Shown here piece by piece: positions 1-7,041 of a stretch of DNA of 20,414 nt; the stretch's first letter is position 1, and each line of letters starts with the position of its first letter. Source of the stretch: CAUZIZ01 sp963579905 (lineage in GTDB: Bacteria > Acidobacteriota > UBA6911 > RPQK01 > JAJDTT01); the NCBI GenBank assembly GCA_963579905.1, contig CAUZIZ010000097.1:1-20414 (forward strand), read 5' to 3'. The position numbers were made by a program, and so were the translations under genes. The notes under the pieces were generated by a model. It saw only the letters and a list, made by a program, of their open reading frames with translations. It had not been told where the DNA came from and did no database searches.

Positions 1-599
1 AAGATCTTGCTGACCAGAGTTGTTGGGATCTTGATCACTCCCTGTTCCCGTACGAAGTTCAACGTGTAGTCTGCAGTCTTCAACGTTTGCCTTTTCGCTC
101 GGTAGTCATCCTCAAGTCGCAAGCGGTCCACAGCACTTATCTTCAGATCGGAGAGTTTGGAAAGGTATTCTTTGTCTAGCAGTTGGGCCGAGGCACTCTC
201 CTCCAGGACGAAAACTGAGTCAAAGAACTCCTGTAGGGAAAGGAACTGCTCCAAGCCGTGGACTTCGTAAACTTCGGTGAGCACTGGAACCGATACGATG
301 TCCTGGACACTGAACTTCATCTGATTCGGATACTCACCGCGATCGACCCCGTCGAAGTCGAGATGGAAACCCACGGTGACAACGACCTGCACGGGCGTGA
401 AAAAGAACAGAATGAGGCTGAGCAGTAGGAAGAGAACCGTCACCCCGATCGTCACGCCCGCTAGGATGAGCCGATAGGAGTACAGCTTTCTGATAGCATC
501 GGCGACCGAGATTGTGTCCTCTTCAGCCCAGGAGTTTCCTGGAGTCAATTCGCTGTCTCGCGTTCGTACCGGGTCTTGCTTATCGTCTGAATTCGGCAT
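1..599 (-). CDS. Wzz-like polysaccharide chain-length regulator, 5' part (cut by window edge)
   Basis: The minus strand is open from an ATG at 599-597 to the window edge, about 199 codons with no stop, so the C-terminal part is missing. A Shine-Dalgarno GGGAGG (complement of 607-612) lies 7 bases before the ATG. The protein starts with a polar N-terminus, then ISVADAIRKLYSYR leading into a hydrophobic segment at about residues 42-65 (roughly ILAGVTIGVTVLFLLL), then a beta-rich, charged region. This matches the Wzz/polysaccharide co-polymerase plan: a cytoplasmic tail, the first membrane helix, then a periplasmic domain. Such proteins set chain length during Wzy-dependent O-antigen or capsule export. 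The family call rests on topology and the domain start, not on an alignment. It is divergent from the sugar operon and would be transcribed separately. Confidence 0.72.
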   Translation of the reverse strand, partial: MPNSDDKQDPVRTRDSELTPGNSWAEEDTISVADAIRKLYSYRLILAGVTIGVTVLFLLLSLILFFFTPVQVVVTVGFHLDFDGVDRGEYPNQMKFSVQDIVSVPVLTEVYEVHGLEQFLSLQEFFDSVFVLEESASAQLLDKEYLSKLSDLKISAVDRLRLEDDYRAKRQTLKTADYTLNFVREQGVIKIPTTLVSKI

Positions 600-612
600 C
601 AAGCAACCTCCC

Positions 613-1223
613 ATAGGAAGCATAATAGAGTGGGCTCTCCGGAGGGAGAAAAGTATTTTGGACGCTGCCCAAAGGCCTTCATTTTCATGACGTTGTGACA
701 ACAGGAGCGAAGAGCGGCCGGTGAAGCATCGTACCCCTGATCACAAAGAAGGATACCACGTCGGCGTTAGCCAGAAAATCATTGCCAGTGCTTCGATTCC
801 AAATCGCAAGGCATCTTCGATGGGGCTTGCGAGATGAGGCAGCGAAGAGAGCAGGATCCAATGGGAGTTTAGCGGCGACGACGGGCGGCACAGGAGATCG
901 CCCACAACCTGGTATGGCCAAGGGGGGTTGTGTCCAAGAGTCCTGGCCCGGCTTCTCTTCTGTGTCGCAGAGCACCCGATTTAAACTCGATTCGGCTGAT
1001 CGGCCCGACCATGGTCTTGATCCCTGAGAATCAAATCCCTGGCGTTGGCTGACTCATGCTACCCCATTTCTATCTAAGGCGGATTCCGTCTATCAGAGTG
1101 GCCTTAGGGTGCCAGGCACCCCCAAATGGGGACTGGCTTTCATGCCGCTGTCAGGGAAGATGTCGAGGCGAGGGGATCCGCTTCTGGAAGGCAATGTTGC
1201 GTGGACAGTCACCGGTTCTAACC
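613..1223. other. Divergent intergenic region, no convincing gene
   Basis: About 600 bases separate the minus-strand wzz-like gene from the plus-strand operon. Short open frames exist on both strands, but they lack good ribosome sites and recognisable domains, and none looks like a family member. A nested hairpin lies at 791-847: CTTCG/CGAAG outside and TCGCAAG/CTTGCGA (804-810, 826-832) inside. A palindromic repeat remnant lies at 1107-1131. A TATTAT hexamer on the minus strand (627-622) could be a -10 box for the wzz-like gene, but no convincing -35 goes with it. I see no tRNA or other recognisable RNA gene. Confidence 0.6.
1107..1131. repeat. REP-like palindrome (GGTGCC-A-GGCACC type)
   Basis: GGGTGCC at 1107-1113 and GGCACCC at 1115-1121 form a perfect 7-bp inverted repeat around one central A. 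It is followed at once by CCCC-AAAT-GGGG (1120-1131). From general knowledge, GGTGCC/GGCACC palindromes next to AAATGGGGAC-like segments resemble the repeats tied to REP-associated tyrosine transposases in many bacteria. There is only one copy here and no transposase, so this would be a solitary remnant. The assignment is by resemblance only. Confidence 0.4.
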
Positions 1224-1252
1224 TTTACAGCCTGGGTGGCAAGCTCTAGAAT
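1224..1252 (+). promoter_or_regulatory. Sigma70-type promoter for the sugar operon
   Basis: TTTACA (1224-1229, five of six to TTGACA) and TAGAAT (1247-1252, five of six to TATAAT) are separated by exactly 17 bases. The expected start site near 1259-1260 would give a leader of about 16 bases ahead of the ATG at 1276, with the GAGGG ribosome site (1266-1270) inside it. This is the best promoter I see in the window and precedes a run of same-strand genes. Confidence 0.6.
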
Positions 1253-1275
1253 GGAGGACTTGCTCGAGGGACCAA

Positions 1276-1863
1276 ATGCCGCGCTGTTTCGTCATTTTGG
1301 ATCGCGATGGGACGCTCATCAGAGAACGCCACTATCTGGCTGACCCGGATCAAGTCGAGCTGTCTCCAGGCGCCGCCGAGAGTCTTTGCCAATTGCGCGG
1401 CATGGGACTGGGTCTGGTGTTGGTCACCAACCAGTCGGGTATTGGGCGCGGTCTCTTCGATTTTGCCGCATTGGCGCGGGTTCACCAGAGAATGAAGCAG
1501 TTGCTGCACCATCGAGGGGCCTGGCTGGACGGGATCTATTTCTGTCCCCACCGTCCCGACGAGGCCTGTAACTGCCGAAAACCAGCACCTGGAATGATCG
1601 AGGAGGCGGCTCGCGAACTGGGGTTCGACCCGCAAGAGAGCTTTGTCATCGGCGATCGAGCCTGTGACATCGAGCTCGGTCAGCGGGTTGGCGCAACCAC
1701 TTGTCTGGTGCTCACGGGATACGGGGGCCAGGCGGCCAAGGATGGCTCGATCCAGCCGGACTATGTAGTAGACGATCTGGCTTCTGCCGTGCCACGTATC
1801 GCTGCCAGGATCGCCGGGGGCGTGCCTCCGTCTCAGATCCAAACGGTTCTTCGTCATTCATGA
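1276..1863 (+). CDS. gmhB: D-glycero-D-manno-heptose 1,7-bisphosphate 7-phosphatase-like, GmhB family
   Basis: This 195-residue HAD-IIIA phosphatase is the expected length for GmhB, which removes the 7-phosphate of heptose 1,7-bisphosphate in the cytoplasm. HAD motif I is LDRDGT with nucleophile D9 and acid/base D11, motif II is TNQSG, and motif IV is GDRACD with D127 and D131. The zinc loop characteristic of GmhB/HisB-N is complete: C90, H92, C98 and C100, followed by K102 (CNCRKP). The ATG at 1276 has GAGGG (1266-1270) five bases upstream and sits just after a promoter. It is the first gene of the plus-strand array and is followed after 23 bases by a kinase/nucleotidyltransferase fusion, which fits a nucleotide-heptose pathway. 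The exact anomer or substrate (ADP-, GDP- or another heptose route) cannot be told from this sequence. No GmhA isomerase is visible in the window. Confidence 0.9.
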   Translation: MPRCFVILDRDGTLIRERHYLADPDQVELSPGAAESLCQLRGMGLGLVLVTNQSGIGRGLFDFAALARVHQRMKQLLHHRGAWLDGIYFCPHRPDEACNCRKPAPGMIEEAARELGFDPQESFVIGDRACDIELGQRVGATTCLVLTGYGGQAAKDGSIQPDYVVDDLASAVPRIAARIAGGVPPSQIQTVLRHS

Positions 1864-1886
1864 AGACGCCTTAGGAGTCGATCCGG

Positions 1887-3407
1887 TTGGATTATCAAAG
1901 CAAAATACTCTCTCTCGATGTTCTCAAGACCACCCTTGCTGAAGTGGCGTCTGATCGTAAGCGGGTCGTTCTTTGCCACGGCGTTTTCGATTTGCTTCAT
2001 CTGGGACACATCCGCTACTTCGATCAGGCACGGAAGTTCGGAGATCTGTTGGTCGTGACGGTGACGGCCGACGATTTCGTCGACAAAGGCAACCATCGCC
2101 CCATCCTGCCGGAACTGCTACGTGCCGAGGCGCTGGCAGCCCTGGCAATAGTGGACTATGTCGCCATCAACCCCGCACCCTCGGCGGCCGACGCTATTCG
2201 CATGCTTCGCCCCGCGTTCTACTGCAAGGGAGGCGAATTCCGACAGGGAGAGTTGGGCGCTGGTCTCAAAGCAGAAATAGAGGCCGCCAACCACGTCGGG
2301 ACTGAAGTGGAGTTCACCGGTGACAACCTCCTGAGCTCTTCCAATCTCATCAACAAACATCTCAACGTCTTCTCTCCCGCAACGGAGGCGTGGTTGAAGG
2401 ACTTCCGTGGACGGCGTTCGATAGAGGAAGTGAGAGCCTATATCGAAGGGTCTTCGAGCTTGAAAACCCTGGTGGTGGGTGAGTCGATTATCGATGAGTA
2501 CGTCTTCTGTGATCCCCTGGGAAAGTCCACCAAGGATCCCGTCTTGGCATCACTCTACCACTCGATCGAAGCCTATGCTGGAGGCAGCCTGGCGGTGGCA
2601 AACAACCTAGCGGGATTCTGTGATCAGGTGGATTTACTGACGCTGCTCGGGGAATCGGACCGACGAGAGGAATTCGTGCGAGATGGCTTGCGGCCCAATG
2701 TGCATCCCCACTTCGTTACTCAACAAGGTGCGCCAACGATTCACAAGCGCAGATTCGTGGATAACCATACCAACGCTCGCATGTTCGAGCTCTACACGAT
2801 GAATGATACTCCCCTCGTTCGGGAGAACGAGGCGGTCCTGGTCGAGAAGCTGGAGAGCATTGTTGACCAATACGACCTCGTCGTGGTGGCCGACTACGGG
2901 CACGGAATGCTTACGCCTGCTACCATCGAAAGACTATGCGGTTCCGCCCGTTTTCTCGCTGTAAATACCCAGGCCAACGCCGGCAACCGGGGCTTCAACA
3001 CGGTTTCCAGGTATCCACGCGCCGACTATGTCTGTGTCACCATGCACGAGATTGCCCTCGAAACGCGTATGCGGCATGCGGATTGGCGCGACTTGGTGCG
3101 CGAAGTGATTCAGCGAGTGGACTGTCCGCGCTTCACCATCACCACCGGCAAGGATGGAAGCCTGCACTATACTCCGGAGGATGGTTTTAGCCAGGCCCCG
3201 GCGCTGGCAACCCATGTCACCGACCGGGTCGGAGCTGGGGATGCTCTCCTGGCTGTGACCTCCTTGCTGGTCGTCCAGAATGCGCCTTGGGATATTATCG
3301 GCTTTGTGGGTGGTCTGGCTGGCGCCCAGATGGTTTCTCAGCTCGGAGTTCGCAAGACCGTGACCCGCGACTCCATCACTCGTTCAGCTGCCTCGCTAAT
3401 GAAGTAA
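1887..3407 (+). CDS. Bifunctional nucleotidyltransferase-PfkB sugar kinase, HldE-like with inverted domain order
   Basis: This 506-residue protein has two domains. Residues about 1-160 form a cytidylyltransferase-fold domain with HGVFDLLHLGH (HxGH at 38-41), the nucleotide-binding signature of GCT/HldE-C enzymes. Residues about 193-506 form a PfkB/ribokinase-fold kinase starting at TLVVGESIIDEY, with a GG near the substrate site, ADYGHGMLT, and the anion-hole/catalytic GAGD at 449-452. In E. coli HldE the order is kinase first and nucleotidyltransferase second, so here it is reversed. The likely job is phosphorylation of a sugar 7-phosphate at C1 and transfer to a nucleotide, with the GmhB-like gene upstream supplying the intermediate phosphatase step. 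The start is TTG at 1887, with AGGAG (1873-1877) nine bases upstream and no other in-frame start nearby. The sugar and nucleotide are unknown; the domain calls are firm. Confidence 0.86.
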   Translation: MDYQSKILSLDVLKTTLAEVASDRKRVVLCHGVFDLLHLGHIRYFDQARKFGDLLVVTVTADDFVDKGNHRPILPELLRAEALAALAIVDYVAINPAPSAADAIRMLRPAFYCKGGEFRQGELGAGLKAEIEAANHVGTEVEFTGDNLLSSSNLINKHLNVFSPATEAWLKDFRGRRSIEEVRAYIEGSSSLKTLVVGESIIDEYVFCDPLGKSTKDPVLASLYHSIEAYAGGSLAVANNLAGFCDQVDLLTLLGESDRREEFVRDGLRPNVHPHFVTQQGAPTIHKRRFVDNHTNARMFELYTMNDTPLVRENEAVLVEKLESIVDQYDLVVVADYGHGMLTPATIERLCGSARFLAVNTQANAGNRGFNTVSRYPRADYVCVTMHEIALETRMRHADWRDLVREVIQRVDCPRFTITTGKDGSLHYTPEDGFSQAPALATHVTDRVGAGDALLAVTSLLVVQNAPWDIIGFVGGLAGAQMVSQLGVRKTVTRDSITRSAASLMK

Positions 3408-3409
3408 TT

Positions 3410-3417
3410 GGAGAAGG
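3410..3417 (+). promoter_or_regulatory. Ribosome binding site fixing the GTG start at 3423
   Basis: GGAGAAGG lies five bases before GTG 3423, an ideal spacing. A longer in-frame reading from TTG 3408 would begin directly on the preceding stop and would contain this site inside the coding region. Confidence 0.65.
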
Positions 3418-3422
3418 TGTTC

Positions 3423-4421
3423 GTGAGTAATCCCTATACGGTCCTCATCACCGGCGGAGCCGGTTACGTTGGTAGTGTGCTGGTGCCCAAGCTGCTCGCC
3501 AAGGGTTACCGAGTGAAGGTGCTTGATCTCTACATCTATGGCAAGGATGTATTCGCTGACGTCGAGGATGACCCCAACCTGGAACAGATTGAAGGGGATA
3601 TCCGTAATCGGGCGTTACTCGAAAGCGCGATTCCCGGTTGCAACGCAGTGATTCATCTGGCCTGCATCTCCAACGATCCCAGCTTCGACCTGAATCCGGC
3701 GCTGGGTCGCTCTATCAACTACGAGGCATTCTTCGATCTGGTTGGCGTCTCCAAGGAGTCGGGCGTCGAGCGTTTCATCTACGCGTCATCCTCGAGCGTC
3801 TACGGTATAAGACAAGAAGACAATGTCACTGAAGATCTACCCTTGGAGCCAAGAACAGATTACTCCAGGTACAAGGCACTCTGCGAGGAAGTGCTGCTTA
3901 AGGAACGGACGCCAGGGTTCACGACACTGATTCTGCGGCCTGCCACCGTCTGTGGCTATTCACCGCGGCTGCGGCTGGACCTCACCGTGAACATCCTGAC
4001 CAATCACGCCGTGAACAATAAGAAGATTACGGTTTATGGAGGTCAGCAAAGACGGCCGAACATCCATATTCAAGATATGACCGATCTTTACATAAGATCA
4101 TTGGAGTGGCCTTCCGAACTGCTAGACGGAAAAATCTTCAATGCGGGTTACCACAACCATCGAGTCATGGACATTGCGGAGATCGTGCGCGATGTCGTGG
4201 GGACCAGTGTAGAGATCACAACGACCCCCACCGACGACGACCGCTCCTACCACATCTCCTCGGAGAAAATCAGGCACGAGCTTGGTTTTGTCCCCAATCA
4301 TACGATCCAGGACGCCGTGAGCGAGCTGGTGTCTGCTTTTGATGCTGGCAAGATCTCCGATCCCATGACCGCGATCCGCTACTACAACATCAAGATGATG
4401 CAGGAACTTCGTCTCGAGTAG
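3423..4421 (+). CDS. NAD-dependent epimerase/dehydratase, extended SDR
   Basis: This 332-residue extended SDR acts on nucleotide sugars. The Rossmann glycine motif TGGAGYVG is at residues 10-17, HLACISNDP follows the fourth strand, the catalytic serine lies in ASSSSVYG, and the active-site pair is Y147/K151 (YSRYK). The C-terminal substrate domain ends with RYYNIKMM. I chose GTG 3423 because of the GGAGAAGG ribosome site and because the conserved fold begins within seven residues. It starts 15 bases after the fusion gene, so translation is probably coupled. By position it could be the epimerase or dehydratase of the activated heptose, the role HldD plays in ADP-heptose synthesis, but it is not a clear HldD by motif. 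Substrate and reaction are not resolved. Confidence 0.85.
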   Translation: MSNPYTVLITGGAGYVGSVLVPKLLAKGYRVKVLDLYIYGKDVFADVEDDPNLEQIEGDIRNRALLESAIPGCNAVIHLACISNDPSFDLNPALGRSINYEAFFDLVGVSKESGVERFIYASSSSVYGIRQEDNVTEDLPLEPRTDYSRYKALCEEVLLKERTPGFTTLILRPATVCGYSPRLRLDLTVNILTNHAVNNKKITVYGGQQRRPNIHIQDMTDLYIRSLEWPSELLDGKIFNAGYHNHRVMDIAEIVRDVVGTSVEITTTPTDDDRSYHISSEKIRHELGFVPNHTIQDAVSELVSAFDAGKISDPMTAIRYYNIKMMQELRLE

Positions 4422-4454
4422 ACGGCCAGCCAAGGCGCTCAAAGCGTTTCAGAA

Positions 4455-5081
4455 GTGAAAAGAGTCATCGGCGTCGATTTCGACAATACCATCGTTAGCT
4501 ACGACGACCTCATTCTCCGGGTGGCGGTCCGACGGAATCTGATTCCTCAGGGGGCACAACCGAGTAAGAAGGATATCCGAGACCGGATCCGTCGACTTCC
4601 CGACGGCGAAAATGAGTGGCAGCGAGTCCAAGCAGCCATATACGGGCCCGCAATGAAGGAGGCGAAGTTGATCGATGGCGTGCTGGAATTCTTCCAGCGT
4701 TGCCGGCAACTCCAGATCCGCGCGGTAATCGTCAGCCACAAAACGGAGTTCGCCAACTTTGATCGCACCGGGACCAATCTCCGGCAGGCGGCCCTCTCCT
4801 GGATGAAGGCTCATGAGTTCTTCGAATCCAGCGGGTTCGGACTCTCGGAGAGTGAAGTGTTCTTTGAGTCAACAAGAGCCGAAAAGATTGAACGGATTCG
4901 CCAGCTGGGGTGTACCCACTTCATCGACGACCTGGAAGAGGTGTTTTCTGAAGACTCTTTTCCCAGCCGGGTTGTCAGGATCCTGTACGCGCCTCAATTC
5001 CAGACTACCTCTTGTCCAGGAGTGAAAGTGGCAACCTCCTGGAGCGAGGCGAGCCGGCACTGCTTCGATGAACCAGTCTGA
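4455..5081 (+). CDS. HAD-superfamily hydrolase, probable sugar phosphatase
   Basis: This 208-residue protein carries the HAD signature: VDFDNTI (nucleophile D8, acid/base D10), IVSHKT as motif II, a lysine in RAEKIERI as motif III, and FIDDLEEVF as motif IV. A cap-like insertion lies between motifs I and II, at about residues 20-75. These residues support phosphatase chemistry, but the substrate is unknown. The start is GTG 4455, chosen because the first strand leading to motif I begins at once; the ribosome site is weak. Its last 14 bases overlap the next gene, an APH-fold kinase, so the two are probably co-translated. It is not a second GmhB, because the zinc-binding C-x-H/C-x-C loop is absent. 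Confidence 0.8.
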   Translation: MKRVIGVDFDNTIVSYDDLILRVAVRRNLIPQGAQPSKKDIRDRIRRLPDGENEWQRVQAAIYGPAMKEAKLIDGVLEFFQRCRQLQIRAVIVSHKTEFANFDRTGTNLRQAALSWMKAHEFFESSGFGLSESEVFFESTRAEKIERIRQLGCTHFIDDLEEVFSEDSFPSRVVRILYAPQFQTTSCPGVKVATSWSEASRHCFDEPV

Positions 5082-6138
5082 GACGAGCCAGGAGTTTGGC
5101 CAGTCTGTCCACAAGTTACTTGGGGACAGATTGATTTCAGCAACAAGAATAGGAGCCGGAGGAAACAGTCGGGTCTATAGGATCGACTGTGAAGGATCCA
5201 GCCGATACGCCCTGAAGCTCTACTTTCCCGACCGCTCGGGCAAGAGAGATCGCCTGTTCGCCGAGTTCTCCAGCCTGCAGTTTCTGTGGGAAAACGGAGT
5301 TCGCTGCATTCCTCGGCCGGTCGCCCATGACAGGGATCTGGGACACGGTATCTATGAATACATTGAAGGACGACCCGTTTCGTCATCTGAAGTCGATTCC
5401 TCTGACATAGACCAGGCGGCTCAGTTTCTGAGCGGCCTCCATGAACTCGGGCAGAGTGCCAATAGCGACCGTCTTGGCACCGCCTCCGAGGCTTGTTTCT
5501 CGGCTCGAGAGATCTTCCATACCATCGATCAGCGTCTGCTTGGACTGTCGGCCCTCAAAGCTGAAAGCACCCAGGAGCGAGCTCTTCGCACCTTCCTGCA
5601 GGTTGAGTTTCTGCCCTTTCTTGGGGAGCTTCGGTCTTGGTGCGAAGCGAGGCTCATCGCTTCTGACCGATCCCTGGAATCGAAACTGGAGCCCCAGAAG
5701 CGAACACTCAGCCCATCCGATTTCGGATTCCACAACGCCTTGAAGCGCAGCGATGGCCAGATCGTCTTCCTGGACTTCGAACATTTCGGGTGGGACGACC
5801 CTGCCAAGATGGTGTCCGATTTCTTGCTTCACCCCCATCCCGCGATGGCTTTGTCGGATTCACTGAAGCGACAGTTCGTGAATAGGATCCTAGACTCCTT
5901 CGGAGATCGGGAAGATCTGGCGGCCCGCCTGGAGATTGCGTATCCTCTGTTCGGGTTGAAGTGGTGTATGATTCTCCTGAATGAATTCGTGCCGGAAGGA
6001 CTGAAGAGGCGCCTGTTCTCGAGGGAAGATGACCTGGACAAGGGCGTTTTACAGGAAGAACAGCTAGGCAAGGCAAGGCGGATGCTCCTCGGAGTCCGGA
6101 ATAGCTATCGGCGCTTTCCCCATGCGGGCGGGAGTTGA
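5068..6138 (+). CDS. Aminoglycoside phosphotransferase (APH)/choline-kinase-fold small-molecule kinase
   Basis: This 356-residue protein has a kinase-like fold of the APH family. A glycine-rich loop GAGGNSRVYRI lies at residues about 29-39, with the ATP lysine K50 in YALKLYF. The catalytic loop is SPSDFGFHNAL, with D218 as probable base and N223 as metal ligand. The DFE motif has D236. The usual HxD of the family is replaced by SxSD, a common variant. The family phosphorylates hydroxyl groups of small molecules (choline, sugars, aminoglycosides). Here, next to a HAD hydrolase and inside a sugar cluster, the substrate is more likely a sugar or a small alcohol than an antibiotic. The ATG at 5068 lies inside the preceding gene (14-base overlap), with no strong ribosome site of its own. 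Confidence 0.8.
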   Translation: MNQSETSQEFGQSVHKLLGDRLISATRIGAGGNSRVYRIDCEGSSRYALKLYFPDRSGKRDRLFAEFSSLQFLWENGVRCIPRPVAHDRDLGHGIYEYIEGRPVSSSEVDSSDIDQAAQFLSGLHELGQSANSDRLGTASEACFSAREIFHTIDQRLLGLSALKAESTQERALRTFLQVEFLPFLGELRSWCEARLIASDRSLESKLEPQKRTLSPSDFGFHNALKRSDGQIVFLDFEHFGWDDPAKMVSDFLLHPHPAMALSDSLKRQFVNRILDSFGDREDLAARLEIAYPLFGLKWCMILLNEFVPEGLKRRLFSREDDLDKGVLQEEQLGKARRMLLGVRNSYRRFPHAGGS

Positions 6139-6216
6139 GTCGCTGGGAGTCCCGACGACGGTAAGAGGATTGGTGCTGACGCCTTCGAGACGCGTTTGTA
6201 GACCCGAGTCAAGATC

Positions 6217-7041
6217 ATGAAGACGAATTCCACGGTTCTGGATCGCCGATCGATGGAGCTCCGTAAGACCATCGTGCGGACGGTGGAAGGGAGCCGAAGG
6301 GGCCATATCGGCTCGGCCTTCTCGCTGGTTGAAATCTTGCGGGTTCTTTATGACGACGTGCTTCGTTACGATCCCAGGAATCCTGACTGGGCCGAGCGAG
6401 ATCGATGCATTCTCAGCAAAGGACACGGATGCCTCGCTCTTTACTCGATTCTTTCCGACAAGGGTTTCTTCCCGGTCGCAGAGCTCCCGAAGTTTTGCCT
6501 CAGCGACGGCATCCTGGGCGGCCATCCCGAACACAGCAAGGTACCAGGAGTAGAGGCCTCCACAGGGAGTCTGGGGCACGGGCTTTCAATAGGAATCGGC
6601 TTTGCGCTGAATGGACGATACGAAAAAGCGGATTACAAGACATTCGTGATCGTTGGCGATGGCGAGTCGAATGAGGGATCCGTTTGGGAAGCCGCGCTGT
6701 GCGCGGGGAAGCATCGACTCGACAAACTAACCGTGATTGTCGACTACAACAAGCATCAGTCGTGTGGCAGCACCTTCGAAATTCAGGACATGGAGCCCTT
6801 TGGCGATAAGTGGACAAGCTTCGGGTTCGGAGTCCGAGAAGTGGATGGCCACGACGTTGGTGAGCTTCGCTCCGCCTTTTCGGAGCTTCCTTTTGCCCCC
6901 AACAAGCCCAGTGCCATCGTCGCTCATACCGTGAAAGGCAAGGGCGTCGACTTCGTCGAGAATAATCTGGAGTGGCACCATAAGAGCAAGATAACAGACG
7001 ACGAAATCCAGGCTCTTTTCTCCACTCTCGAGGCTGTCTGA
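6217..7041 (+). CDS. Transketolase, N-terminal (thiamine-diphosphate binding) subunit
   Basis: This 274-residue protein equals the N-terminal third of a full transketolase. It has the conserved GHIGSAFS (H30), SKGHG (H70) and GGHPE (H103) histidines and the thiamine-diphosphate/Mg motif GDGESNEG (147-154) followed by the metal asparagine in VDYNKH (N178). The C-terminal part ends in VKGKGVDFVENN-type sequence, typical of split transketolases. It needs the next gene product to form the active site at the dimer interface. It overlaps that gene by one base (TGATG), which implies equimolar coupled synthesis. The role is two-carbon ketol transfer. In this neighbourhood it probably works on a dedicated sugar precursor rather than the pentose phosphate pathway, which is inference from context. 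A 78-base gap precedes it with no clear promoter. Confidence 0.92.
   Translation: MKTNSTVLDRRSMELRKTIVRTVEGSRRGHIGSAFSLVEILRVLYDDVLRYDPRNPDWAERDRCILSKGHGCLALYSILSDKGFFPVAELPKFCLSDGILGGHPEHSKVPGVEASTGSLGHGLSIGIGFALNGRYEKADYKTFVIVGDGESNEGSVWEAALCAGKHRLDKLTVIVDYNKHQSCGSTFEIQDMEPFGDKWTSFGFGVREVDGHDVGELRSAFSELPFAPNKPSAIVAHTVKGKGVDFVENNLEWHHKSKITDDEIQALFSTLEAV

Noticed and set aside
685..975. 96-codon open frame on the minus strand in the intergenic region
   Set aside because: No recognisable domain, low-complexity proline/arginine-rich content and no clear ribosome site. Overlapping frames of similar length exist on the other strand.
1056..1343. 95-codon plus-strand frame overlapping the promoter and start of the GmhB-like gene
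   Set aside because: It crosses the promoter and the phosphatase start in another frame, and the protein has no family features.
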